From NCBI RefSeq assembly GCF_029871245.1, contig NZ_SSON01000036.1, positions 1 through 64,000 of the forward strand: 64,000 nucleotides of DNA, given 5' to 3'. The translations under genes and the position numbers were made by a program. Of this stretch, positions 29,004-37,309 are shown one piece after another; position 1 is the first letter of the stretch, and the number at the start of each line of letters is the position of its first letter. The DNA is from Pseudomonas sp. BN102. GTDB taxonomy: Bacteria > Pseudomonadota > Gammaproteobacteria > Pseudomonadales > Pseudomonadaceae. The notes beneath the pieces are model-generated. The model had not been told where the DNA came from. It ran no database searches and saw nothing but the letters and a program-made list of their open reading frames with translations.

Positions 29004-29207
29004 TCAGTCCGGGTCGGCGCAATCACCGCAGACGAATTGACCCCGTCTGTCGGTCCTGTCGGTGAGCTCCCCGCAGTAATCGCACGCCCCTTCGGGCGAA
29101 TCCAGCAGGTCGCCTTCCTCGTCGTCGAAGAATTCATCGTCCAGATCGTCGTCGTTGTCGAGCAGGTGGTCATGCTCGGGTTCGTGGAGGTCGAGATCTT
29201 CGTCCAT
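29004..29207 (-). CDS. small acidic zinc-ribbon protein
   Basis: A 67-residue protein. The first half is extremely acidic (Asp/Glu runs). The C-terminal half has CDYCGELTD and CGDCAD, two CxxC pairs suited to one zinc. Function unknown. Its stop lies two bases from the stop of the convergent peptidase gene. Confidence 0.78.
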   Translation of the reverse strand: MDEDLDLHEPEHDHLLDNDDDLDDEFFDDEEGDLLDSPEGACDYCGELTDRTDRRGQFVCGDCADPD

Positions 29208-29305
29208 TGCAAGGTGCCGGGGTTGGAGTGGAGAGGTCGCGGACTATAACGCCGACCACGCGGGGCCGCCATGGATCCATGGAGTGGGAAGCGCCCGACA
29301 TTGGA

Positions 29306-29455
29306 TCAGCAGTTACCTTTCTTCGCTTGTCCCGGCGGGCAGTGATGCGGCCCATCGTCGACATCGCCGATGTCAATGGCGACGCCCGGTAATCGAAGGC
29401 TGCACCCCGTGAGGAGCAGACCGGCCAGCACAAGGACCAGAATGCGGGAAATCAT
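29306..29455 (-). CDS. 49-residue lipoprotein, second of a coupled pair
   Basis: ATG at 29455, stop at 29306; too short for usual ORF filters. The signal peptide ends LLLTGC, a canonical lipobox. The mature sequence keeps the pattern of the next entry: PGVAIDIGD, then CPPGQAKKGNC against PGVHARIGD and CPPGHRMKGEC. The start codon overlaps the upstream stop (TGATG) and is preceded by AAGGGGGA, so it is translationally coupled to its paralog. Confidence 0.82.
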   Translation of the reverse strand: MISRILVLVLAGLLLTGCSLRLPGVAIDIGDVDDGPHHCPPGQAKKGNC

Positions 29456-29637
29456 CAGCATTCCCCCTTCATACGATGCCCCGGTGGGCAGAATCCGCCG
29501 CCATGGTAATGCCCACCACCGAGGTCGACCCGGACGGCATCCGCGTCGCCAATCCGAGCATGTACCCCTGGAGCACTGAAGCTACAGCCAGTCAGAACGA
29601 TTACCGCACCCAGCAACAACGCAATCATTCCTTTCAT
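29455..29637 (-). CDS. 60-residue lipoprotein, first of a coupled pair
   Basis: ATG at 29637 with GGAGGAGTACTCCA upstream. The signal peptide ends VLTGC (lipobox). The mature part is SFSAPGVHARIGDADAVRV, a Gly/His-rich linker and a C-terminal CPPGHRMKGEC. It is related to the downstream 49-residue lipoprotein, suggesting a tandem duplication. Two Cys in the C-terminal motif could form a disulfide or bind metal. Function unknown. Confidence 0.82.
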   Translation of the reverse strand: MKGMIALLLGAVIVLTGCSFSAPGVHARIGDADAVRVDLGGGHYHGGGFCPPGHRMKGEC

Positions 29638-29908
29638 TGGAGTACTCCTCCATCGGCCGCAAACCAAAGGTTGAGGCAATCTGATGAGCCAATGTCGATA
29701 CAGCCGGTCGAATATTCAGACAATTTGAACGGACCCACGTTCCTGAGCATTCCCCTGAAATCGGGTGAATCCTGCGCCCGTGAGGTGCCGTCCATCGCGG
29801 GCACAATTCGACGTCCGGAGGACCGGTACCGCTGGTCTGCTGCTCAAGGACTTTCCCGCTGCAGAAGCGCCCAATGCCATCTGGGGGTCACTGGACAGGA
29901 GAACCGGC

Positions 29909-30043
29909 ATGCTCAAGCGCCTAATCCCTCTAGCCATGCTTGCCCTGATCATTGCGATCAGCGGCTCTTCTTGTGACAACCGCAGCAGCGATGGCGGCGG
30001 TTCGCAGCAAAGCGAGCCCTCGGGCGGTAGCGGCGGATACTGA
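29909..30043 (+). CDS. 44-residue small lipoprotein
   Basis: ATG at 29909, preceded by ACAGGAGA. MLKRLIPLAMLALIIAIS is a signal peptide and SGSSC a lipobox-like site. The mature part is only about 22 residues, rich in Ser and Gly. A terminator follows the stop codon. Function unknown. Confidence 0.7.
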   Translation: MLKRLIPLAMLALIIAISGSSCDNRSSDGGGSQQSEPSGGSGGY

Positions 30044-30059
30044 CATCAGATCGACCAAA

Positions 30060-30087
30060 GCCCCGCCCGCGCGCGGGGCTTGTCGTT
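30060..30087 (+). terminator. probable terminator after the 44-residue lipoprotein gene
   Basis: GCCCCGC/GCGGGGC stem with a short GC loop (30060-30079), followed by TTGTCGTT. Confidence 0.65.
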
Positions 30088-30119
30088 CCTGATCGCCAGA
30101 GCAATGCATAGGCACCCGG

Positions 30120-30209
30120 TCATGCGCTTGCCCCTTGGCGGAACCCCCAAAGCAGGAGCAGCACAGCGACAAGGATAGCGATCCCGACACTTGCAGAACC
30201 GAACGTCAC
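30120..30209 (-). CDS. possible 29-residue membrane peptide
   Basis: From GTG at 30209 to TGA at 30120. The peptide has one strongly hydrophobic segment (about residues 8-22, IAILVAVLLLLWGF) with a short polar tail RQGASA. The ribosome-binding site is weak. Small single-span peptides of this type exist in pseudomonads, but this may be a chance frame. Confidence 0.3.
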   Translation of the reverse strand: MTFGSASVGIAILVAVLLLLWGFRQGASA

Positions 30210-30600
30210 CAGGCCCGCCTGCCAAGGTGCTCAGCTATATCCGGCGGCAGTGACGGGAGACATGGCGCCGGTGCCGAGTCTCGATCATCTTCGGTTCTCC
30301 CTTGGCCTGACCTGCAGCGGTTTCCCCGCGCCCGAAATCAACTCTAGGCCGTAGCCCCCTATCCGCCAGCAATCCTGCCCTGGGCGCCGCATCGGCTCTC
30401 GGCAGCACGCTAGCGACCTGGGGTTGCGACCAATGGCCGTTTGCCACTGGAACTACCGCGCCACGACCAAGATCAACCGTACTGAGGCTGGCGCCGTGCA
30501 ATGCGGTCTGGAACCAGGGAATGCCACGACTGCAAGGTTGCACCCGGGCGGGGATAGCTCGGCGCCAGCCAGCTCCCCCATCAGCGGAAAGGAGATCGAT

Positions 30601-30762
30601 ATGCTGATTCTCATCCGACGCATCGGCGAATCCATCCGCATCAACGACAACGTCACCGTCCGAGTGATGGCCGCTACAGGCAACAAGGCCGTCCTGGGTA
30701 TCACCGCACCGAAGGCAATTGTGGTCAGGGACTGGGAGAGCTGCCCTCACCAACGGATCTGA
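30601..30762 (+). CDS. divergent CsrA/RsmA-family protein
   Basis: A 53-residue protein starting MLILIRRIGESIRINDNVTV, as in CsrA. Leu4, Arg6, Arg7 and the GNKAVLGITAPK strand are kept. The normal VHREEI segment with the RNA-binding Arg44 is replaced by VVRDWESC; Arg is at position 43 and Asp at 44. The C-terminal helix is short. It is preceded by AAAGGAG. It may be a paralog of RsmA with altered RNA affinity, or a decaying copy. Confidence 0.85.
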   Translation: MLILIRRIGESIRINDNVTVRVMAATGNKAVLGITAPKAIVVRDWESCPHQRI

Positions 30763-30889
30763 CGCGCTTCTGCGGGAAGAATTCTGACGCTCTCGCCCCT
30801 GACTGCGGCATACGTTGGACCCGGCCTGGAAGAGCGGGAGGTGCCGATCGCCCTACAGCACCACGCCTGCCGGGCCAGCGAAAAATGAC

Positions 30890-31437
30890 GCGCAGTGCAT
30901 CTACATGGCCGACTCCGGCGGCGCCATGAACATGCAGGACATCCGTGCGCGCGCGCCTTCAAGGCGCTGCTGAAGCCCAAGACCCAGACCGGCATGCACG
31001 CCCGCCACAACCTCAGCCTCGGCGTGGCCAACTCGATCGTCGCGGTGGAGGAAGGTTGCGACCGCATCGACGCCAGCCTCGCCGGCATGGGCGCGGGCGC
31101 CGGCAATGCGCCGCTGGAGGTGTTCATCGCCAACGCTGAACGGTTGGGTTGGAATCACGGCAGCGACCTCTATCGGCTGATGGATGCCGCCGACGACCTG
31201 GTGCGCCCGCTGCAGGACCGCCCGGTGCGGGTCGACCGCGAAACGCTGGGCCTCGGCTATGCCGGCGTCTACTCCAGCTTCCTGCGGCATGCCGAAGTGG
31301 CGGCGACCAAGTACGGGCTGAAGACCCTCGACATCCTAGTCGAGCTGGGCCGGCGGCGGATGGTCGGCGGCCAGGAAGACATGATCGTCGACGTCGCCCT
31401 GGACCTCCTCAAGCAGCAGGATCAGGTGAGTCGCTGA
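30890..31437 (+). pseudogene. fragment of 4-hydroxy-2-oxovalerate aldolase (MhpE/DmpG)
   Basis: The C-terminal part of a HOA aldolase. The left piece [21 protein letters not shown] (30890-30950) is one frame; after GCGCGCGCG the frame shifts and continues [23 protein letters not shown] to the end at 31437. GMHARHN supplies the metal-ligand His pair, and [13 protein letters not shown] the C-terminal domain. The N-terminal barrel half is missing, so no active enzyme is expected. It lies 14 bases before the SDR gene and marks the remains of a meta-cleavage operon. Confidence 0.85.
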
Positions 31438-31451
31438 ATGGAGAGGAAGAC

Positions 31452-32303
31452 ATGACCAACGTTGTTCCGAACGGCAAGGTGGCCATCGTCACCGGCGCCA
31501 GCTCCGGCATCGGTCGCGTCACCGCGCGCGAACTGGCGCTGCAGGGCTACCGCGTGTTCCTCGCCTGCCGCTCGGCGGAGCGCACGAAACCCGTGCTGGA
31601 GGAAATCTCCCGCGTCAGCGCCGGGACAGCCAAGGTCGCCTACATACCGCTGGACCTCGCGGACCTGGATTCGGTGCGACGTTGCGCCGAGGCCTTCCTG
31701 AAACTTCGGCTTCCCCTGCACCTGCTGGTGGGGAACGCGGGTCTCGCTGGACAGCGCGGCCTGACCAGGTCCGGCTTCGAACTTGCGTTCGGTACCTGCC
31801 ATGTCGGCCACTTCCTGCAGGTGCAGTTGCTGCTCGAACGCCTCAAGGAATCTGCGCCGGCACGTGTCGTCATGGTTTCCAGCAAGGCGCATCGGCACGC
31901 GCAGACCATCGACATGACTGCCGTTCGCCAGCCAACGAGCAGTCGAACCGGGATCAAGGAGTATGCGGTCGCCAAGCTGGCCAACCTGTTGTTCACCAAG
32001 GAACTGGCACGTCAACTGGAGGGCAGCGGCGTAACCACTTATGCGGTTCACCCGGGAGTGGTTGCCACCGACGTCTGGCGCACCCTCCCCGGCCCGGCGG
32101 CCTGGTTGCTCAAGAAGTTCATGCGCAGCGAAGCCGAAGGGGCGGCAACGACCCTGTTCTGCGCAACCACCCCGGCTCTCTCCACCCAGAGTGGCCTGTA
32201 CTACGCCGACTGCGCCGAGGCCGAAGCATCGCCCACGGCACAGGACATGGCGTTGGCGGCCGAGCTGTGGCGCTTGAGCCAGGAGTGGGTGGCCGGGCGC
32301 TAG
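31452..32303 (+). CDS. short-chain dehydrogenase/reductase
   Basis: A 283-residue classical SDR. GASSGIG is the nucleotide motif, GNAGLAG (NAG box), VVMVSSKAH the catalytic Ser and YAVAK the catalytic Tyr/Lys. The Arg/Ser residues after the second beta strand (CRSAERT) suggest NADP(H). It resembles the retinol dehydrogenase-like group; substrate unknown. Immediately downstream of the aldolase relic, it may be a survivor of that catabolic operon. GAGAGGAAG precedes the start. Confidence 0.88.
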   Translation: MTNVVPNGKVAIVTGASSGIGRVTARELALQGYRVFLACRSAERTKPVLEEISRVSAGTAKVAYIPLDLADLDSVRRCAEAFLKLRLPLHLLVGNAGLAGQRGLTRSGFELAFGTCHVGHFLQVQLLLERLKESAPARVVMVSSKAHRHAQTIDMTAVRQPTSSRTGIKEYAVAKLANLLFTKELARQLEGSGVTTYAVHPGVVATDVWRTLPGPAAWLLKKFMRSEAEGAATTLFCATTPALSTQSGLYYADCAEAEASPTAQDMALAAELWRLSQEWVAGR

Positions 32304-32352
32304 GCAGAAAGCCAATGCCTGGCCTCACCTACCTGTGTCCGCTGCGGCCAGA

Positions 32353-32378
32353 AGCGGACACTCGCATGTCCGCTTTCC
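32353..32378 (+). terminator. hairpin after the SDR gene
   Basis: AGCGGACA CTCGCA TGTCCGCT followed by TTCCCC. A perfect 8-bp stem but weak U-tract. Confidence 0.5.
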
Positions 32379-32453
32379 CCAGCTGATATCCCAGCTGCCG
32401 ACTCCCCGACAGACGCCTGCTTCATTGTCGATTGTAGTGGTGCCAGGAAGAGA

Positions 32454-33785
32454 TCAGGGGGCCACGTCGATACCCACATCGGGCGAACGCCTGCCGCCAG
32501 GGTTCAGTCCCGCACGGCAGTAGCTCTCGCCCTTCTCCTTGTCATACAGCCCTTCCCATCTGGAGATCACCAACGCCGCCAGGGCGTTGCCGATCACGTT
32601 CAACGCGGTACGCGCCATGTCCATCAGTCGGTCGACACCGGCGATGAAGGCCAGGCCTTCCAGGGGAATGCCGACGCTGCCCAGGGTGGCCAACAGCACC
32701 ACGAAGGACAGACCCGGCACGCCGGCTACCCCCTTGGAGGTGACCATCAGGGTCAGCACCAGGGTCAGTTGCTGGCCAAGACTGAGGTCGATGCCATAGA
32801 GCTGAGCGATGAAGATGGCGGCGATGCTCTGGTAGAGGGTCGAGCCATCGAGGTTGAAAGAGTAACCGGTGGGCACCACGAAGCTGCTGATGGACTTGGG
32901 TGCGCCGTAGGCCTCGGTTTTCTCGATGATGCGCGGCAGCACGGTTTCCGAACTGGCGGTCGAATAGGCCATCACCAGTTCGTCCTTGAAGATGCGCATC
33001 AGCTTGACGATGGAGAAGCCGAACAGCCGCGCCACCAGCCCCAGCACCACGAAGGCGAAGAAAGCGACCGCCACATACAGCAGGATTACCAGCTTGGCCA
33101 GCGGCAACAGGGACGCGAAACCGAAATTGGCCACGGTCACCGCGATCATCGCGAATACCCCGATGGGGGCGTAGGCCATGATCATGTGGGTGACCTTGAA
33201 CATGGTATCGGCGATGTGCTGGAACACCTTCACCAAGGGTTCACGGGTCTCCGTCGGCAAGCTCGAGAGGGCCAGGCCGAACATCACGGAGAAGAAGATG
33301 ATCGGCAGCATCTCGCCGCGTGCCATGGCCGCGAAGACGTTGGAGGGGATCAGGTTGAGCAGCGTCGCGATGAAGGCGTGGTCGTGCTGCACTTCCTGGG
33401 CGGTCTGCTGGAACCTGGAGATGTCCACGGTGCCCAGGGTGCTCATGTCGATGCCGGCACCAGGCTGGAAGACATTGGCCAGCAGCAGGCCGACCACGAT
33501 CGCCAGGGTGGTCACCACCTCGAAGTAGATGATGGTCTTCAGGCCGATGCGGCCGAGCTTCTTGGCGTCGCCCACGCCGGCGATGCCGACGATCAGCGAC
33601 GCGATGACGATCGGGACGACGATCATCTTGATCAGGCGGATGAAGATATCGCCCGTCGGCTGCAGCACATTGGTGATCCACCAGGCCTTTTCCGCGCCGT
33701 ACTGGTTGAGTACGGCACCTACCGCGATGCCCAGCGCCAGGCCGATGACGATTTGCCAGGCGAGGCTGAGTTTGGCTTTGCCCAT
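32454..33785 (-). CDS. gltP: proton/glutamate-C4-dicarboxylate symporter, GltP/DctA family
   Basis: A 443-residue DAACS transporter with eight membrane segments and two re-entrant loops. The Ser-rich hairpin AYSTASSETVLP, the FVVPTGYSFNLDGS motif (NMDGT-like) and VPGLSFVVLLATL are family signatures. It imports glutamate, aspartate or related dicarboxylates with protons. The last 25 residues after YDKEKGE are unusual. It lies downstream of the ThDP decarboxylase operon but 530 bases away, and an operator-like sequence shared with that cluster lies about 300 bases upstream. Confidence 0.92.
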   Translation of the reverse strand: MGKAKLSLAWQIVIGLALGIAVGAVLNQYGAEKAWWITNVLQPTGDIFIRLIKMIVVPIVIASLIVGIAGVGDAKKLGRIGLKTIIYFEVVTTLAIVVGLLLANVFQPGAGIDMSTLGTVDISRFQQTAQEVQHDHAFIATLLNLIPSNVFAAMARGEMLPIIFFSVMFGLALSSLPTETREPLVKVFQHIADTMFKVTHMIMAYAPIGVFAMIAVTVANFGFASLLPLAKLVILLYVAVAFFAFVVLGLVARLFGFSIVKLMRIFKDELVMAYSTASSETVLPRIIEKTEAYGAPKSISSFVVPTGYSFNLDGSTLYQSIAAIFIAQLYGIDLSLGQQLTLVLTLMVTSKGVAGVPGLSFVVLLATLGSVGIPLEGLAFIAGVDRLMDMARTALNVIGNALAALVISRWEGLYDKEKGESYCRAGLNPGGRRSPDVGIDVAP

Positions 33786-34315
33786 GTCTTGTAGTCCTTG
33801 AATCCGGTTAAAGCTCCGCCCGCTTCCGTCGGATGAACCGGCGAAAGTTGGCGACTTGTCGGGGGAGTTGGCTGTTAAGGCCGGGGTTGGGAAGACGAAG
33901 GAGGCGGCAGATCGAAGCGTTGGTACTTGTTATGACGCAGTGGCCCGGAGGGGCCCTGGGCAGTGAGTCGGGGCATGATGAGTGAAGTCCTCGGTTCTTA
34001 TTCTTGTGATTCGGCCTAACACCGAAGCGAATACTGCGGAGGTAAAGCTACTCCATGGGCGGCGCGAGGATCAGTGGGCGTTACGGCCTATCAGATATGC
34101 CCGGAGGCTATAGCGGGGAATTCCGTAAAACGCGGCCCGACGAAAGGCGCACAGCCCCCTGGAAAGGGGCGACGCCTACCCATGACTCCGCGCTTGCCTG
34201 ACTGTAGGGTGCGCCATGCGCAGCGATTGCGGGCTCGGCGCCGGCGCCGGCGCCGCGTCCAACCGCTGGTGCGCACGGCTCCCCTATCTGGTTGGCTCCC
34301 ATCAGGCAGAGCCGG
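33786..34315. other. 530-base intergenic region upstream of gltP
   Basis: No supported gene. It holds the gltP promoter region, the operator-like sequence at 34088-34113, and a GGCGCC triplet repeat (34237-34254) in a region with REP-like GTAGGGTGCGCCATGCGC sequence near 34204. Confidence 0.5.
34088..34113. promoter_or_regulatory. LysR operator-like site upstream of gltP
   Basis: CTATCAGATATGCCCGGAGG plus CTATAG. It matches 20 of 26 bases with 42924-42949 next to the LysR gene and shares AGATATGCCCG with 41192-41202 upstream of the decarboxylase operon. Confidence 0.55.
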
Positions 34316-35140
34316 TTACTCATCTTCCCCCGCCCGCTCCAGCAGGCTGCGGGCGCGGCCGATCACAGGGGCATCCACCATCGCCCCATCCACCACGAAT
34401 ACGCCCTCCCCCGAGGCTGCCGCGGCGAGCACACGGCGAGCCCAGTCCAGCTCGGTGTCGCTGGGGCGCAAGGCCTGGTGGATCACCTCCACCTGGCTGG
34501 GGTGGATGCACAGCAAGCCGGCGAAGCCCATGTCGCGGGCGAAACGTACCGTCCGGGCCAGTCCCTCGGCGTTCTGGATATCCGGGTAGACGCTGTCCAG
34601 GGGCGGCGCCAGGCCGGCAAGACGGGAATGCAGGAGCACGGCGTAGCGCGCATGGCCCATTACCTGCTCCGCGGCCTCGCTGCCGCTGGCCAGGTTGAGG
34701 TCCAACCCCAGGTCGAGGCTGCCGAAGGACAGGCGCTCGACGCCCTCTGCCGAAGCGATCTCGCCCACCGCCCAGAGCCCACGGGCGCTTTCGATGATGG
34801 GCCAGACCGGCTTGCCGGTGGCCGCCGCGCGACGTACCTCTGCTGCGCTTTCGGCCTTGGGCAGCATCACCCCGACCACCCCTGCGTGCCGCTGGCAGAG
34901 CGCCAGGTCGGCTTCGTGCTGGGGATGCGCCGGCGCGTTCACCCGCACCAGGATTTCAACGTCCGGATGCTCGACGAGGAAGCGTTCGAGGTTGTCCCGC
35001 GCCTCCACCTTGAGGCTTTCCTGGACGGCGTCCTCCAGGTCCACTATCACCCGGCTGGCGCCGCTGGCCAGGGCCTTGGGAATGCGCTCGGGACGGGTGG
35101 CCGGTACGAATAACGCGGATCGGATGACGGTCTTGCTCAT
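34316..35140 (-). CDS. CitE-like HpcH/HpaI-family lyase, probable (citra)malyl-CoA lyase
   Basis: A 274-residue CitE-superfamily TIM barrel. RSALFVPATRPERIPKALASG at the N-terminus, VDLEDAV (metal-ligand acidic residues), RVNAP, LPKAES and PIIESARGL (catalytic Glu and Arg), and CIHPSQV are present. CitE-like lyases cleave citramalyl-CoA or malyl-CoA to pyruvate or glyoxylate plus acetyl-CoA. Last gene of the seven-gene operon (41105-34316). In P. aeruginosa Ccl has this role in itaconate breakdown. Confidence 0.9.
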   Translation of the reverse strand: MSKTVIRSALFVPATRPERIPKALASGASRVIVDLEDAVQESLKVEARDNLERFLVEHPDVEILVRVNAPAHPQHEADLALCQRHAGVVGVMLPKAESAAEVRRAAATGKPVWPIIESARGLWAVGEIASAEGVERLSFGSLDLGLDLNLASGSEAAEQVMGHARYAVLLHSRLAGLAPPLDSVYPDIQNAEGLARTVRFARDMGFAGLLCIHPSQVEVIHQALRPSDTELDWARRVLAAAASGEGVFVVDGAMVDAPVIGRARSLLERAGEDE

Positions 35141-35160
35141 GATTGTGTTCCCCTGCCCTG

Positions 35161-35988
35161 TCAGTCGAATTCCACTTCGCCCAGCTGGGCGAGGCCGGCC
35201 TGGTTGCCGGCCCAGACTTCCGCCTTGCCGCTGCCCACCAGCGTTCCACTTACCTCGAAGCGCTCGGGGCAGATCAGCGGGCGCACACCGCGAAAGGCGA
35301 AGCGGCGCAGGCGCGCCTGCGGATTGGCGCGGCAGAAGGCGCGCAGGTTGAGAGTGGCGATCAGCGGCCCGTGGACCACCAGCCCCGGGTAGCCCTCCGT
35401 CTCGGTGACGTAAGGCCAGTCGTAATGGATGCGGTGGCCGTTGAAGGTGACCGCCGAATAACGGAACAGCAGCGTGGGGCTGGGCTCGACGGTCTCCAGC
35501 CAGGCACCGCTGCGCAACGGGTCGGGGCTGGACAGTTTGGGCGGCGTAGGCTCGCGGTAGACGATATCCTGCTCGTCGCGCAGGGCCAGGCGCCCCTCCT
35601 GGAAGTGATCATGGCGCACCGTGACGAACAGCAGCGAGCCGGTGCGGCCGTGCTTCTCCTGAACGTCGAGGATGGTGGAAATCCGCGTCACCTCCCCGCC
35701 CACCTTCAGCGGCTCGATGAACTCCAGGCGGCTGCCGGCCCACATGCGGTTGCGGTTGTCCGCCGGCGGCAGGAAACCGCCCCGCGCCGGATGCCCGTCC
35801 CCGCCAAGGCGGGATTCGAACACCGGGTCCTGGAAAAAGGCCCAGTGCCACAACGGCGGCAGCGCTTCGCCGTGGGCAGGGGTGGGTTCGCCGAGAGTAG
35901 CGGCGATGCGTTTGACCAGGTTGCGGCTGATCTGGTCGTGGGTTTCCTCGGTGCGTCCGATCCAGGCGGACAGCTCCACTTCACTCAT
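35161..35988 (-). CDS. MaoC-type hydratase, probable mesaconyl/itaconyl-CoA hydratase
   Basis: A 275-residue double hot-dog protein. The C-terminal half has the hydratase motif HYDWPYVTETEGYPGLVVHG (Asp/His pair of the MaoC site), and RMWAGSRLEF with LRSGAW marks the mesaconyl-C4-CoA hydratase group (HTD2/Ich). It would hydrate itaconyl- or mesaconyl-CoA to citramalyl-CoA. It starts 64 bases after the CoA-transferase gene and ends 20 bases before the lyase gene. Confidence 0.88.
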   Translation of the reverse strand: MSEVELSAWIGRTEETHDQISRNLVKRIAATLGEPTPAHGEALPPLWHWAFFQDPVFESRLGGDGHPARGGFLPPADNRNRMWAGSRLEFIEPLKVGGEVTRISTILDVQEKHGRTGSLLFVTVRHDHFQEGRLALRDEQDIVYREPTPPKLSSPDPLRSGAWLETVEPSPTLLFRYSAVTFNGHRIHYDWPYVTETEGYPGLVVHGPLIATLNLRAFCRANPQARLRRFAFRGVRPLICPERFEVSGTLVGSGKAEVWAGNQAGLAQLGEVEFD

Positions 35989-36052
35989 GTTCGTCTTGCT
36001 CCTCGATTGGACTGGAAGCCCTTGTCGACTCTACCGACCGGCCTCCATGAAT

Positions 36053-37255
36053 TCAGATCATTCCGGCCCGGCGCATCTGCTCCGCCTGCTCGGCGGGCAC
36101 GTCCAGTTCAGCCAGCAATGCCTCGGTGTGTTCGCCCAGGGCCGGCACCGGGTCCATGCGCGGCGCATAGGCGCTGTTGCTGGCCGGCGGCAGCAGGCTC
36201 GGCAAGGGACCTGACGGGCTGCCGATCTGGCGCCAGCGGTCGCGGGCCTTGAGCTGAGGGTGCTCCCACACGCCCTGCATGTCGTTGACCCGCGCATTGG
36301 CGATCTGCGCCTCCTCCAGGCGCTGGATCACCGCATCGAAGTCAAGCCGAGCGAAGGTCTCGACGATGATGGCCCGCAAGGCCGAGCGATTCGCCACCCG
36401 TTTGAAGTTTGCGGAAAAGCGCTCATCCGTGCTTAGTTCCGGGCACTGCAGCACCTTCGCGCAGAAGGCCTGCCATTCGCGCTCGTTCTGCAGGCCGAGC
36501 ATCACGCTGTTGCCGTCCCCTACCGGGAAGGGACCATAGGGATAGATGGTGGCATGGGCGGCGCCCGCACGAGGCGGCGGCGGAGCGCCTTCGTAGGCGT
36601 AGTACATCGGGTAGTTCATCCACTCCACCAGGCTTTCCAGCATGGACACGTCCACCCTGCTGCCCTGCCCGGTCTTCTGCCGCAACAGCAGCGCAGAGAG
36701 GACGCCGGTGTAGGCGTACATGCCTGCGGCGATATCGGCGATGGAGCAGCCGGCCTTGGCCATTTCGTCGTCGCCCGGGCCGCCGGTGACGGAGAGGAAG
36801 CCGCCCTCGCTCTGGATCAGCAGGTCATAGGCCTTTTTCTTTTCATAAGGGCCGCCCTCGCCATAGCCGGAGATGTCGCACACCACCAGGCGTGGAAAGC
36901 GCGCGTGCAACGCCTCGAAGGACAGTCCCATGCGCGCGGCGGCGCCGGGCGCGAGGTTCTGCACCAGCACATCGGCCTTTTCCAGAAGGCGATCCAGCAC
37001 CTCCAGCGCCGGGCCCTGCTTGAGGTCCAGGGTCAGGCTCTCCTTGGAGCGGTTGGTCCAGACGAAATGGGACGCCAGGCCACTGACGCGCTCGTCATAA
37101 CCACGGGCGAAGTCACCGGAGCCGGGGCGCTCGACCTTGATCACGCGCGCGCCCAGGTCGGCCAGCTGACGGGTACAGAACGGCGCGGCGATGGCGTGTT
37201 CGAGACTGACCACCGTGATGCCGTCGAGGGGGCGCATTGCTGCAGGCTGGCTCAT
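36053..37255 (-). CDS. class III CoA-transferase (CaiB/Frc family)
   Basis: A 400-residue class III CoA-transferase. LDGITVVSLEHAIAAPFCTRQLADLGARVIKVE is the N-terminal block (quoted in part as LADLGARVIKVE), NRSKESLTLDLK follows, and the catalytic Asp is in YDLLIQSEGG. GYGEGGPY is the Gly-rich loop. Similar enzymes transfer CoA from succinyl-CoA to itaconate, mesaconate or citramalate. The start at 37255 is preceded by GGGAGC; a longer frame is possible. Confidence 0.88.
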   Translation of the reverse strand: MSQPAAMRPLDGITVVSLEHAIAAPFCTRQLADLGARVIKVERPGSGDFARGYDERVSGLASHFVWTNRSKESLTLDLKQGPALEVLDRLLEKADVLVQNLAPGAAARMGLSFEALHARFPRLVVCDISGYGEGGPYEKKKAYDLLIQSEGGFLSVTGGPGDDEMAKAGCSIADIAAGMYAYTGVLSALLLRQKTGQGSRVDVSMLESLVEWMNYPMYYAYEGAPPPPRAGAAHATIYPYGPFPVGDGNSVMLGLQNEREWQAFCAKVLQCPELSTDERFSANFKRVANRSALRAIIVETFARLDFDAVIQRLEEAQIANARVNDMQGVWEHPQLKARDRWRQIGSPSGPLPSLLPPASNSAYAPRMDPVPALGEHTEALLAELDVPAEQAEQMRRAGMI

Positions 37256-37309
37256 GGATAAGCTCCCGATTGCAGACGCCGCGCCCGCCAAGGGGCGCGG
37301 CTGACAGGG

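Noticed and set aside
30135-30347. 70-codon frame and its minus-strand counterpart at 30235-30753
   Set aside because: Arg/Ser/Pro-rich, no ribosome-binding site, overlaps the CsrA-like gene region on the opposite strand; treated as non-coding.
34237-34254. GGCGCC triple repeat as a possible functional site
   Set aside because: Simple GC-rich microrepeat, without nearby promoter or gene relation.
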